Source: Rossellomorea aquimaris
GTDB lineage: Bacteria > Bacillota > Bacilli > Bacillales > Bacillaceae_B
DNA: 64,000 nt
Assembly (NCBI RefSeq): GCF_035590735.1
Contig: NZ_CP141595.1
Location: 2,017,001-2,081,000 of the forward strand
Direction of reading: 5' to 3'
Part shown: positions 17,874-25,038 of the stretch, piece by piece
Numbering within the stretch: position 1 is the stretch's first letter
How the letters are laid out: each line of letters starts with the position of its first letter
Translations under genes and position numbers: made by a program
Notes under the pieces: model-generated
Told to the model about the DNA's origin: nothing
The model's input: the letters and a program-made list of their open reading frames with translations, nothing else
Database searches by the model: none

Positions 17874-19079
17874 ATGAAATTAAAGATCAATGAACATGAT
17901 TGGGGATCTATTCCAGCCTATACCTTATCAGCCATCCGGTTTTATTGTACGGAAAATAATTACCATTTCAATTGGAACAAAGAAGAACAAATGGTGGAAG
18001 TGAAAAGTTCTCTTCATGGAAAAAAAGTATGGCTATCAGTGAACACATCGAATGAAAACATAAATCATGAGATAAATGAAAAAGTGAAAGAGGTATTAAC
18101 TCATTATGGGGTTGATATTTCAATATCGGGAAATACTGAAGGGCTCAGTGATGGGGATCTATTTATTGAATTAGTGTCAAGTAAATCAAAGAACGATAAA
18201 CGGTTTGTTTCATTAGGATATAATGAAAAACTGAATTCCATAAACGTTAAAAAAAATCTCTCAATCTATAAGGATGAGCTGCATTTCAATGGGTATTATT
18301 TATTGCCCGAGCGCCACTCAATTCCACATCTTAGATGTTCCGTGCAGTGTAAGGATGAGGAATTCCTACTTAATGAAGGCCCTTCAATTTTGACGACTTG
18401 CATACTAAAAACAATGCTAGGGAAGCAAAAACCTTCTTTACTCGATATGAATGTTCTACATCTATTAAAAACGACAGGTAAGCTTGTAGAGGATACCGGA
18501 ATAAATAAGGGGGAGATGAAGAAGCCAAATAGGCATAACCAGATTGATGATAAAGAATACGAAGAAATCAAAAAGCAAAAAGCGAATCGGAAAATTCGAG
18601 AAGCCCAGGTAAAAAAGCCGTCTGCTGAAATATATTTTGATTATAATGTACTACCTAATCGAAAAATGGAAAGATATTCTATTAAAGCCAGCTTTTTTAT
18701 AAAGAATACCGGAAACGTAGACTTATTGAATCCCAAAATCTGCTTTCGAATGAACCCTCCTGATAAAATTGAAATTGGGGGACAGATCCTTCCCCCTGAA
18801 ATGAGTGATATCTTTTCCATTCAAGGGCAAAACGGTGCACAAGGATGGAAGTATATGGGGGATGACTGGCTGGAAAAGGCATACGCAACTGGCGATTATT
18901 GGATTGAATCTATACAGGAATCAATTATCCCGCCAGGTGAAACAATTGCGTTGGAAGGATTGCAATTTACGTTAGAAAATCTTGAAGAACAGGAAACCTC
19001 TACCATTTTGGGGTTTGTGTTATTTGAAGAACAAGAGCTCCAGCTCAGTTCAAACAATAAAATCATGATTACCTTTTAA
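17874..19079 (+). CDS. Two-domain hypothetical protein
   Basis: The 401-residue protein is not recognised. The first part (about 1-205) mixes alpha and beta with charged segments and a HSIPHLRCSVQC stretch. A charged linker (about 210-255, Lys/Glu-rich) follows. The C-terminal part (about 255-401) is beta-rich (SIKASFFIKNTGNVDLLNP...) and looks like an Ig-like domain of the conserved repeat type. No signal peptide or membrane segment. ATG 17874 is chosen because GGTGGTGA lies about 9 bases upstream; earlier codons in the frame have no site. A spore-surface or glycan-linked role is inferred from its position and promoter only. Confidence 0.75.
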   Translation: MKLKINEHDWGSIPAYTLSAIRFYCTENNYHFNWNKEEQMVEVKSSLHGKKVWLSVNTSNENINHEINEKVKEVLTHYGVDISISGNTEGLSDGDLFIELVSSKSKNDKRFVSLGYNEKLNSINVKKNLSIYKDELHFNGYYLLPERHSIPHLRCSVQCKDEEFLLNEGPSILTTCILKTMLGKQKPSLLDMNVLHLLKTTGKLVEDTGINKGEMKKPNRHNQIDDKEYEEIKKQKANRKIREAQVKKPSAEIYFDYNVLPNRKMERYSIKASFFIKNTGNVDLLNPKICFRMNPPDKIEIGGQILPPEMSDIFSIQGQNGAQGWKYMGDDWLEKAYATGDYWIESIQESIIPPGETIALEGLQFTLENLEEQETSTILGFVLFEEQELQLSSNNKIMITF

Positions 19080-19085
19080 CAATAA

Positions 19086-19120
19086 AAAGTTGCCCAGGGT
19101 CTCCAGAGGCAACTTTCTTT
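19086..19120. terminator. Bidirectional terminator
   Basis: AAAGTTGCC / GGCAACTTT stem with a 13-nt loop between convergent genes; the minus side has the better T-run. Confidence 0.8.
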
Positions 19121-19130
19121 ATTACTGTCG

Positions 19131-20486
19131 TCATTCTCTTGAATTGTCATCGTTATGTGTGACCATCTTATCTGCTGAAGCTTTTTGACGAGGTTTAATA
19201 ATATGAGTCTGACTTCGTTTTTGATTTTCAACCAAACGTTTCAGCTCAAATAGATTGTGGGTCATTATGGAATTATGGTCACGGATGGAATCCACTTCTT
19301 CAATAAATTCTATAAATCGCTGCTCTACTTCTTCAAATTTCTCCATTAGAGCTTCATTTTGGTGGATGAAGCGAAGTTCTTGCTCCTGCTCGACCGCTTC
19401 AATCCGTTCATCCTGTTGTTTAGACCGTTGATCAATATCGGCAAATTGGGTGGAAAACCACCACTCATTCTCTTCGAATTGCTTTTGATAATCGCTGATA
19501 AACGTTTTTATATATTCCATTTTTTGTTTTTCTGCTTCAACTAACTGATTCTTTGCAAACTCCAAAGAATCAAGGGTATGTTTTCTCTCAGACATTAGCT
19601 TTTCTAACTCTTCTGTTTTAGAAATAAGGCTATAGAACATTTCTTTCTTCGTTTCTTCGGAATGAGCTAAAGCAGCATTTAAATCCGAGATATGCTGTTG
19701 TTGACTATGGACCTTCGTATTTAACGATTGATTTAGTTGTAATAATGTTTGATTTTCATTTAGTAACGTTTCATTTTCAGTTGATGACTTGGTATGACTT
19801 TCTTCCAGCTTGGATAATGAAAGTGAGAGGGCATTGAGTTCATTTTCGGATTGAAGGAGCTTTTTTTCTAGTTCGTTAATGGATATTGCTTTCTCTTGAA
19901 GCAGACTTTCCTTCTGGTGAAGCTGTTGACGGAGTGAATTTCTTTCTTCATCAAGCCTGGACATGGAAAGGGCCAGGTTTTTCCGTTCAACCTCAGTTTG
20001 AACCAGTTTTTGCTCCAATTCTCTTATCGTTTCACCTTGTTCCAAAAGTAATTCTTCCTTGCTGATAAGCTTATCCTGAAGTATTTTCACTTCATCTTCT
20101 AATAAGGATAAAGATACTGATAAATTTTTTCGCTCCATCTCGGTCTGAAGCAGCTTTTGCTCTAATTCATTAACCGTTTCAATCTTCTCTATAAGGATAT
20201 TTTCCTTGAAGTGTAGTTGATGATGAAGCTCATTCACTTGATACTCAAGCTTCTCTTTCCCTTCTTTAAATCTATTTCGATCCTTCATAAGTTCTTCCTC
20301 AGAAACCCGGTTTACTTCTACCTCCTCATTTAGACGCTCCAATTGGTGAAGTTTTAAATGGAAAAGTTCTTTATAATGCTGAACCTCTGCATACAGATAG
20401 CTTTCTTGTAATCTTTCAATGGTTTGATTCAGTTCATCTATTTTGGAATGAAAGTATAATTTTTCTTGGTTTTCAATGTGATACAT
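19131..20486 (-). CDS. Long coiled-coil protein with 49-residue repeats
   Basis: The 451-residue protein is almost entirely coiled coil, rich in Glu, Gln, Leu and Lys, with no signal peptide, cysteine or membrane segment. Residues 103-230 hold 2.6 copies of a repeat of exactly 49 residues (seven heptads) beginning ET(V/I)xELEQKL. The end is basic and His/Asp-rich. The ATG at 20486 has no nearby binding site. GGGAGGAG lies 33 bases upstream and would fit a non-standard ATT or ATA start in the same frame. A sigma-K-like promoter precedes it. It is probably a structural fibre or scaffold. It resembles a tape-measure-like protein only in being long and helical. Confidence 0.85.
   Translation of the reverse strand: MYHIENQEKLYFHSKIDELNQTIERLQESYLYAEVQHYKELFHLKLHQLERLNEEVEVNRVSEEELMKDRNRFKEGKEKLEYQVNELHHQLHFKENILIEKIETVNELEQKLLQTEMERKNLSVSLSLLEDEVKILQDKLISKEELLLEQGETIRELEQKLVQTEVERKNLALSMSRLDEERNSLRQQLHQKESLLQEKAISINELEKKLLQSENELNALSLSLSKLEESHTKSSTENETLLNENQTLLQLNQSLNTKVHSQQQHISDLNAALAHSEETKKEMFYSLISKTEELEKLMSERKHTLDSLEFAKNQLVEAEKQKMEYIKTFISDYQKQFEENEWWFSTQFADIDQRSKQQDERIEAVEQEQELRFIHQNEALMEKFEEVEQRFIEFIEEVDSIRDHNSIMTHNLFELKRLVENQKRSQTHIIKPRQKASADKMVTHNDDNSRE
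19797..20180 (-). repeat. 147-bp coding repeat (49-residue, seven-heptad units)
   Basis: Two full copies and one partial copy within the coiled-coil gene. Unit 1 is residues 103-151, unit 2 is 152-200, and a partial unit runs from 201 to about 230. A half-unit may precede it. Confidence 0.75.
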
Positions 20487-20545
20487 AGGAGTTTTTATTT
20501 CATTCTTTGCTATTTGAATCTCCTCCCTGGGTATTTGTCTTACTT

Positions 20546-20573
20546 TACGTTATGCACAATTTGCAAAGGGAGT
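20546..20573 (-). promoter_or_regulatory. Sigma-K-like promoter of the repeat coiled-coil gene
   Basis: On the minus strand AC (20572-20573), 17 bp, CATAACGTA (20546-20554). Matches the sigma-K consensus fully. Confidence 0.55.
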
Positions 20574-20763
20574 TACATGGATGAAAGCCCATTTATCCAT
20601 ATATGAAGGAAGTTTCGAACAAATTTCAACACTTAAGCGCCTCTATTGTATGTAGCCTCAAAAACCTTTATACTATTATAATGTGCAATAATATATATCT
20701 TCTTTGATTATTTTATAATAGAAGGTAAGCGGTTTGGTTTTAGAGGTAGAAAGGGGATTTTTC

Positions 20764-22329
20764 ATGAACGAAGAGCAACGAAAACAAGGACAGCAATCGA
20801 AGTCTGTTACTCCATCGGACCAAAAATCCGAAAAGGACTACAGTAAATACTTTGAAAGTGTCTATATCCCACCATCGTTAAAAGATGCCAAAAAGCGTGG
20901 GAAGGAAGAAATTAAATATCATAATGACTTTACGATTGATGATCAATATAGAGGTTTAGGAGAAGGCAAGAAATTCTATATTCGTACTTACGGTTGTCAA
21001 ATGAATGAACATGACACAGAAGTGATGGCAGGGATATTTATGGCATTGGGCTATGAAGCGACGAATTCGACTGATGATGCAGATGTTATCCTTTTAAATA
21101 CATGTGCGATTCGTGAAAATGCCGAGAACAAGGTATTTGGTGAATTAGGGCACCTGAAGCATTTGAAACGGGAAAAACCTGAGCTATTAATCGGTGTATG
21201 CGGGTGCATGTCCCAGGAAGAATCCGTTGTGAATAAAATTCTGAAAACATACCAGCAAGTGGATATGATTTTTGGTACCCATAACATTCACCGTCTTCCT
21301 AAAATCCTGTCCGATGCTTATATGTCAAAAGCAATGGTCGTAGAAGTTTGGTCTAAAGAAGGGGACGTCATCGAGAACCTTCCGAAGGTACGCCGCGGTA
21401 ACATTAAAGCATGGGTGAACATCATGTACGGGTGTGACAAATTCTGTACATACTGTATCGTTCCTTACACACGCGGTAAGGAACGGAGCCGCCGACCTGA
21501 AGAAATCATTCAGGAGGTACGACAGCTTGCCGCACAGGGGTATCAAGAAATCACTCTTCTTGGTCAGAACGTGAATGCCTATGGTAAAGATATCGAGGAT
21601 CTTGAATACGGCTTAGGAGATTTATTGGATGACCTTCGAAAAGTAGATATTCCACGTATTCGATTTACGACGAGCCACCCGAGGGATTTCGATGATCACT
21701 TAATTGAAGTCCTTGCGAAAAAAGGGAATCTGGTTGAGCATATTCATTTACCGGTTCAATCCGGATCGACAGATGTTCTGAAGATCATGGCCCGTAAGTA
21801 TACACGTGAGCAATTCCTGGAATTAGTAAGGAAAATTAAAACAGCGATGCCGGACGTTGCTCTTACAACTGACATTATCGTCGGATATCCGAATGAAACC
21901 GACGAGCAATTTGAAGAAACACTTTCTTTATATCGGGAAGTTGGATTTGAATCGGCTTTTACGTACATCTATTCTCCTAGGGAAGGTACCCCTGCGGCGA
22001 AAATGAATGACAATGTACCGATGGAAGTCAAAAAGGAACGGCTTCAACGATTAAATGCTGTTGTGAAGGAATACTCTGCTGAAGCGATGAAGAACTATAA
22101 AGGACAGATCGTTGAGGTACTGGTGGATGGAGAGAGTAAGAAAAACCCTGACATCCTTGCCGGCTATACCCGACGCAGCAAGCTTGTCAACTTCAAGGCT
22201 CCTAAAACAGCCATTGGAAAAATTGTAAAGGTTAAGGTCACAGATGCTAAATCGTGGTCATTGGATGGGGAAATGGTCGAAAAAGGCCTGATTGGATCAG
22301 AATTTCAAGAACCGGTAGAGGTGAATTAA
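20764..22329 (+). CDS. miaB: tRNA-2-methylthio-N6-dimethylallyladenosine synthase MiaB
   Basis: A 521-residue radical-SAM methylthiotransferase. The N-terminal UPF0004 domain has three cysteines (YGCQMN, NTCAIRE, CGCMSQ). The radical-SAM core has CDKFCTYC (CxxxCxxC), and a TRAM domain ends the protein. It adds a methylthio group to i6A37 in tRNA, using the product of MiaA, encoded at 53518. The sequence follows B. subtilis MiaB (YmcB) closely, including the N-terminal [20 protein letters not shown] segment. ATG 20764 is chosen by AGGGG upstream and by that alignment. ricA follows after one base. Confidence 0.98.
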   Translation: MNEEQRKQGQQSKSVTPSDQKSEKDYSKYFESVYIPPSLKDAKKRGKEEIKYHNDFTIDDQYRGLGEGKKFYIRTYGCQMNEHDTEVMAGIFMALGYEATNSTDDADVILLNTCAIRENAENKVFGELGHLKHLKREKPELLIGVCGCMSQEESVVNKILKTYQQVDMIFGTHNIHRLPKILSDAYMSKAMVVEVWSKEGDVIENLPKVRRGNIKAWVNIMYGCDKFCTYCIVPYTRGKERSRRPEEIIQEVRQLAAQGYQEITLLGQNVNAYGKDIEDLEYGLGDLLDDLRKVDIPRIRFTTSHPRDFDDHLIEVLAKKGNLVEHIHLPVQSGSTDVLKIMARKYTREQFLELVRKIKTAMPDVALTTDIIVGYPNETDEQFEETLSLYREVGFESAFTYIYSPREGTPAAKMNDNVPMEVKKERLQRLNAVVKEYSAEAMKNYKGQIVEVLVDGESKKNPDILAGYTRRSKLVNFKAPKTAIGKIVKVKVTDAKSWSLDGEMVEKGLIGSEFQEPVEVN

Positions 22330-22330
22330 T

Positions 22331-22762
22331 ATGGCAAAGTACACAAAAGACGATATTATGAAGCGGGCAGAAGAGCTTGCAACGATGATTGCTGAAACAG
22401 AAGAAGTGGATTTCTTTAAACGCGCAGAAGCTCAGATTCACGAAAATCAAAAAGTGCGTGAAATGATCGCAAGTATTAAGAGCTTACAAAAACAAGCGGT
22501 TAACTTCCAGCACTATGGTAAGACAGAAGCGTTAAAAATGGTTGAAGAAAAGATCGAAAACCTGGAAAAGGAAATCGATGCCATTCCAGTCGTACAACAA
22601 TTTAAGGAGTCTCAAACGGACGTGAATGATTTACTGCAAATTGTTGCTTCCGTCATTTCTAATAATGTGACGGATCAAATCATTGAAACCACCGGGGGAG
22701 ACTTACTCCGTGGTGAAACCGGATCACAAGTGAAAAACTCTACGCCTGGTAGCTGTTCTTAA
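22331..22762 (+). CDS. ricA: RicA (YmcA), subunit of the RicAFT complex
   Basis: A 143-residue helical protein of the YlbF/YmcA family. In B. subtilis RicA acts with RicF and RicT in an Fe-S complex that promotes mRNA maturation by RNase Y and favours biofilm formation, competence and sporulation. The helical body (KSLQKQAVNFQHYGKTEAL) and the cysteine at the extreme C-terminus (SCS) are visible. ATG 22331 is one base after miaB, with GAGGTG inside the miaB end as its binding site, so the two are translationally coupled. A strong terminator follows. Confidence 0.95.
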   Translation: MAKYTKDDIMKRAEELATMIAETEEVDFFKRAEAQIHENQKVREMIASIKSLQKQAVNFQHYGKTEALKMVEEKIENLEKEIDAIPVVQQFKESQTDVNDLLQIVASVISNNVTDQIIETTGGDLLRGETGSQVKNSTPGSCS

Positions 22763-23005
22763 TAGAAGAATGGTGTAAATCGGCGGATAATGAAAATAAA
22801 AACGATCTCTGCTTAAAGGAATGTCCCTTTCAAGCGGAGATCGTTTTTTGTGTTTTGTTTGATCTTTTGCTAATGTTTCCTTTTTTGTTTTAGTTGTGCG
22901 CTCCATTATAGAAAAGTCTGGTAGGGAACTTCGGAGCCTGGTCACACCCCGTCCCGTATTTCTAAGAACATGATCCCTTTTTCGTCTTGCCCTGCTTTTT
23001 GACAT
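22724..23005 (-). CDS. Small basic hypothetical protein antisense to the end of ricA
   Basis: A 93-residue frame with a strongly basic N-terminus (SRARRKRDHVLRN) and a KTKKETLAKDQTKHKK segment; the last 35 residues pass through the ricA terminator and into the ricA end and look less natural. GAGGAGG stands before the ATG at 23003-23005 (minus strand), a good initiation signal. It lies in the gap between ricA and cotE. A gene for a basic nucleic-acid-binding peptide is possible. The overlap with the hairpin argues for caution. Confidence 0.45.
   Translation of the reverse strand: MSKSRARRKRDHVLRNTGRGVTRLRSSLPDFSIMERTTKTKKETLAKDQTKHKKRSPLERDIPLSRDRFYFHYPPIYTILLLRTATRRRVFHL
22799..22849 (+). 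terminator. Terminator of miaB-ricA
   Basis: 16-bp stem from AAAACGATCTC / GAGATCGTTTT with a 17-nt loop and a T-run. Confidence 0.9.
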
Positions 23006-23088
23006 GAATACATCCTCCTCTTCAAATTAACACTTCATTGCTGCATCTTAGTTTACCATTTTTCTATGGTGGCGGGTAATGCATTCCG

Positions 23089-23116
23089 GAACATTCAATG
23101 GGTATTCGCATACAAT
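23089..23116 (+). promoter_or_regulatory. Sigma-E-like promoter of cotE
   Basis: GAACATT (23089-23095), 13 bp, CATACAAT (23109-23116, perfect -10). B. subtilis cotE is known to be read from a sigma-E and a sigma-K promoter. A second CATAAGATG at 23180-23188 with AC at 23161-23162 may be the sigma-K one. Confidence 0.6.
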
Positions 23117-23218
23117 ACATTATCTCGCAACAATCCCATTATGTAATTAAATTTACTCGCACAAACACCTAGATAGTCGCATAAGATGAATTGAAAATGA
23201 ATGAGGAGGTTCGCTCGA

Positions 23219-23755
23219 ATGGCAGAATATAGAGAGATTATTACTAAAGCGGTCGTAGCGAAGGGACGTAAATTCACACAGTCTCATCATACGATTAGCC
23301 CGCCGCATAATCCATCGAGCATTTTAGGCTGCTGGATCATTAATCATCAGTATGAAGCACACAAAGTGGGCAAGAAGGTTGAAATTCACGGTTCATACGA
23401 TATCAACGTATGGTACTCCCACAGTGACAACACAAAGACATCCGTTGTAACAGAGAGAGTACAGTATACAGACTGCATTAAGTTGAAATACCGTGATCCT
23501 GATTGCTTAGATGATATTGAAGTATGTGCTCGAGTACTGCAACAGCCGAATTGCTGCGAAGCGGTTATTTCACCAAACGGTAACAAAATCATTGTTCACG
23601 TTGAACGTGAATTCCTAGTGGAAGTTATAGGAGAAACGAAAGTATGTGTCCTTGTAAATCCTGAAGGTTGTGACGATGAAGACTGGGATTGCGACTTAGA
23701 TGATGAAGAATTTGAAGAGTTAGATCCAGACTTCTTAGAAGGAGACGAAGAATAG
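23219..23755 (+). CDS. cotE: Spore coat morphogenetic protein CotE
   Basis: The 178-residue protein is close to B. subtilis CotE along its length: [20 protein letters not shown] near the start, [34 protein letters not shown] and REFLVEV. The C-terminus is a run of Asp and Glu. CotE directs assembly of the outer coat (and exosporium attachment in the B. cereus group) in the mother cell. ATG 23219 has GAGGAGG upstream; an earlier ATG at 23201 lies before that site. It proves the organism is a spore former. Confidence 0.98.
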   Translation: MAEYREIITKAVVAKGRKFTQSHHTISPPHNPSSILGCWIINHQYEAHKVGKKVEIHGSYDINVWYSHSDNTKTSVVTERVQYTDCIKLKYRDPDCLDDIEVCARVLQQPNCCEAVISPNGNKIIVHVEREFLVEVIGETKVCVLVNPEGCDDEDWDCDLDDEEFEELDPDFLEGDEE

Positions 23756-23760
23756 CATTT

Positions 23761-23791
23761 ACTAGGAAGACGGCCTCTTCCTAGTTTTTTC
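23761..23791 (+). terminator. Terminator of cotE
   Basis: Perfect 10-bp stem ACTAGGAAGA / TCTTCCTAGT, 5-nt loop and T-run. Confidence 0.92.
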
Positions 23792-23844
23792 TTCTTCAGA
23801 GTTTAGGGAATTTATCGCATAAGGGATGGTATACAGTACAGGGG

Positions 23845-23869
23845 GCATCTCTCTAGATGCTCTTTTTTT
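23845..23869 (+). terminator. Second terminator-like hairpin after cotE
   Basis: GCATCT / AGATGC stem, 4-nt loop, TC and seven T. Only about 55 bases separate it from the cotE terminator and no gene lies between. Probably a fail-safe against reading into the convergent gene. Confidence 0.75.
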
Positions 23870-23898
23870 AGCACATGTAAAGGTGATTGGTCTTTAGA

Positions 23899-24888
23899 TT
23901 ATAGAACAAGAAATAAACTGATGAGCGCACATGTAATAGAAGCAATTAAGCCAGTGAGGAGGGGTTTAAATCCTAACTGAGTGATGTCTTTGATTCTTAC
24001 TTGAAGACCTACTGCGGCCATCACCATGATAATCATAAATTTTGAAGAAATCTTAAGGTAAGATTCGATCGTTTCAGGAATGAAACCGAATGTATGAAGT
24101 ACAGAGACGGCCAAAAATAAGAAAATAAACCAGGGGAATGCCTTCCTGTATCGAGATTCACCTTCATTTCTCTTTCTTAAGAAAAATGGCAAACAAAACA
24201 TCACAGGAATCAAGAACAATGTACGGGCAAGCTTCACCGTCGTGGCCACCTCTCCTGCTTCATCCCCAAATGCATATCCCACAGCAACTGCTGACGATGT
24301 GTCATGGACGGCTGTACCTGCCCAAATGCCAAACGATAATTCAGACATGTGTAGAAAATGGCCGATGAATGGATACATAATAAAAGCAATTAAATTAAAG
24401 AAAACAATCGTCGATAAAGCATAGGCTGTTTCATTTTCTTTCGCCCCGATGATTCCCTTCACAGCCGAAATCGCCGTAGCTCCGCAAATACTCGTGCCGA
24501 TTCCTATTAACAAGCTTAACCGTTTGTCGATTCGAAGCAATTTCCCTACGAGATATGTCAAGGCAATACCAATGGAAACCGACAAGAATATCACCCATAA
24601 AGCTTTTTGACCAATATGCAGAATATCATACAGGCTCAAACCTACCCCAAGAAATACGATGGCCACTTTCAGAAGTGTTTTCAGGGTAAATTGTATACCT
24701 GGATCGAATATTGATGGAAGTCTGGTTGTGTTTTGAAGAATGACTCCGATAATAATCGAAAATAACAAACTGCCGATCAGAGGAAAAAGCGCTCCCAAAC
24801 CTTTAGATAATAAACTGATTAAAACAATGATGAAGAGGCCCCAAGCTTCTTTGGGAAGAAAGTAGCCTTTTTGTAGGTCATGCTGCAA
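23899..24888 (-). CDS. YeiH/YeeE-type putative sulfate exporter family membrane protein
   Basis: The 329-residue protein has about 9-10 membrane segments. GLGALFPLIGSLLFSIIIG near the start, GTSICGATAISAVKGIIGAKE, and GTAVHDTSSAVAVGYAFG are motifs of the UPF0324 (YeiH) family. Members are annotated as putative sulfate or small-anion exporters with little direct evidence. It begins at TTG (24886-24888, minus strand) with AAAGGAG 10 bases upstream. It stands alone, convergent with cotE and divergent from topB. There is no LysR regulator next to it as in E. coli yeiE-yeiH. Confidence 0.88.
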   Translation of the reverse strand: MQHDLQKGYFLPKEAWGLFIIVLISLLSKGLGALFPLIGSLLFSIIIGVILQNTTRLPSIFDPGIQFTLKTLLKVAIVFLGVGLSLYDILHIGQKALWVIFLSVSIGIALTYLVGKLLRIDKRLSLLIGIGTSICGATAISAVKGIIGAKENETAYALSTIVFFNLIAFIMYPFIGHFLHMSELSFGIWAGTAVHDTSSAVAVGYAFGDEAGEVATTVKLARTLFLIPVMFCLPFFLRKRNEGESRYRKAFPWFIFLFLAVSVLHTFGFIPETIESYLKISSKFMIIMVMAAVGLQVRIKDITQLGFKPLLTGLIASITCALISLFLVL

Positions 24889-25038
24889 TATCCTATAGCT
24901 CCTTTGTGAAAAATCAATTATCCCTTAGTATAGTACAACCTATTATAGAGGTGAACTCTAAAACACTATTCATTTTATTGTATGTTAAAATAGAAAAGAT
25001 ATAGAAACAAAACACCTAGTATTGAAAGGATTTTTTAC

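Noticed and set aside
24138..24424. Plus-strand frames inside the YeiH gene
   Set aside because: Shadow frames of a clear membrane-protein gene with no binding sites.
23899..24888. Linking the YeiH sulfate-exporter homologue to the PAPS operon
   Set aside because: It lies across the conserved miaB-ricA-cotE block, is a single gene, and its sulfate role is only putative.
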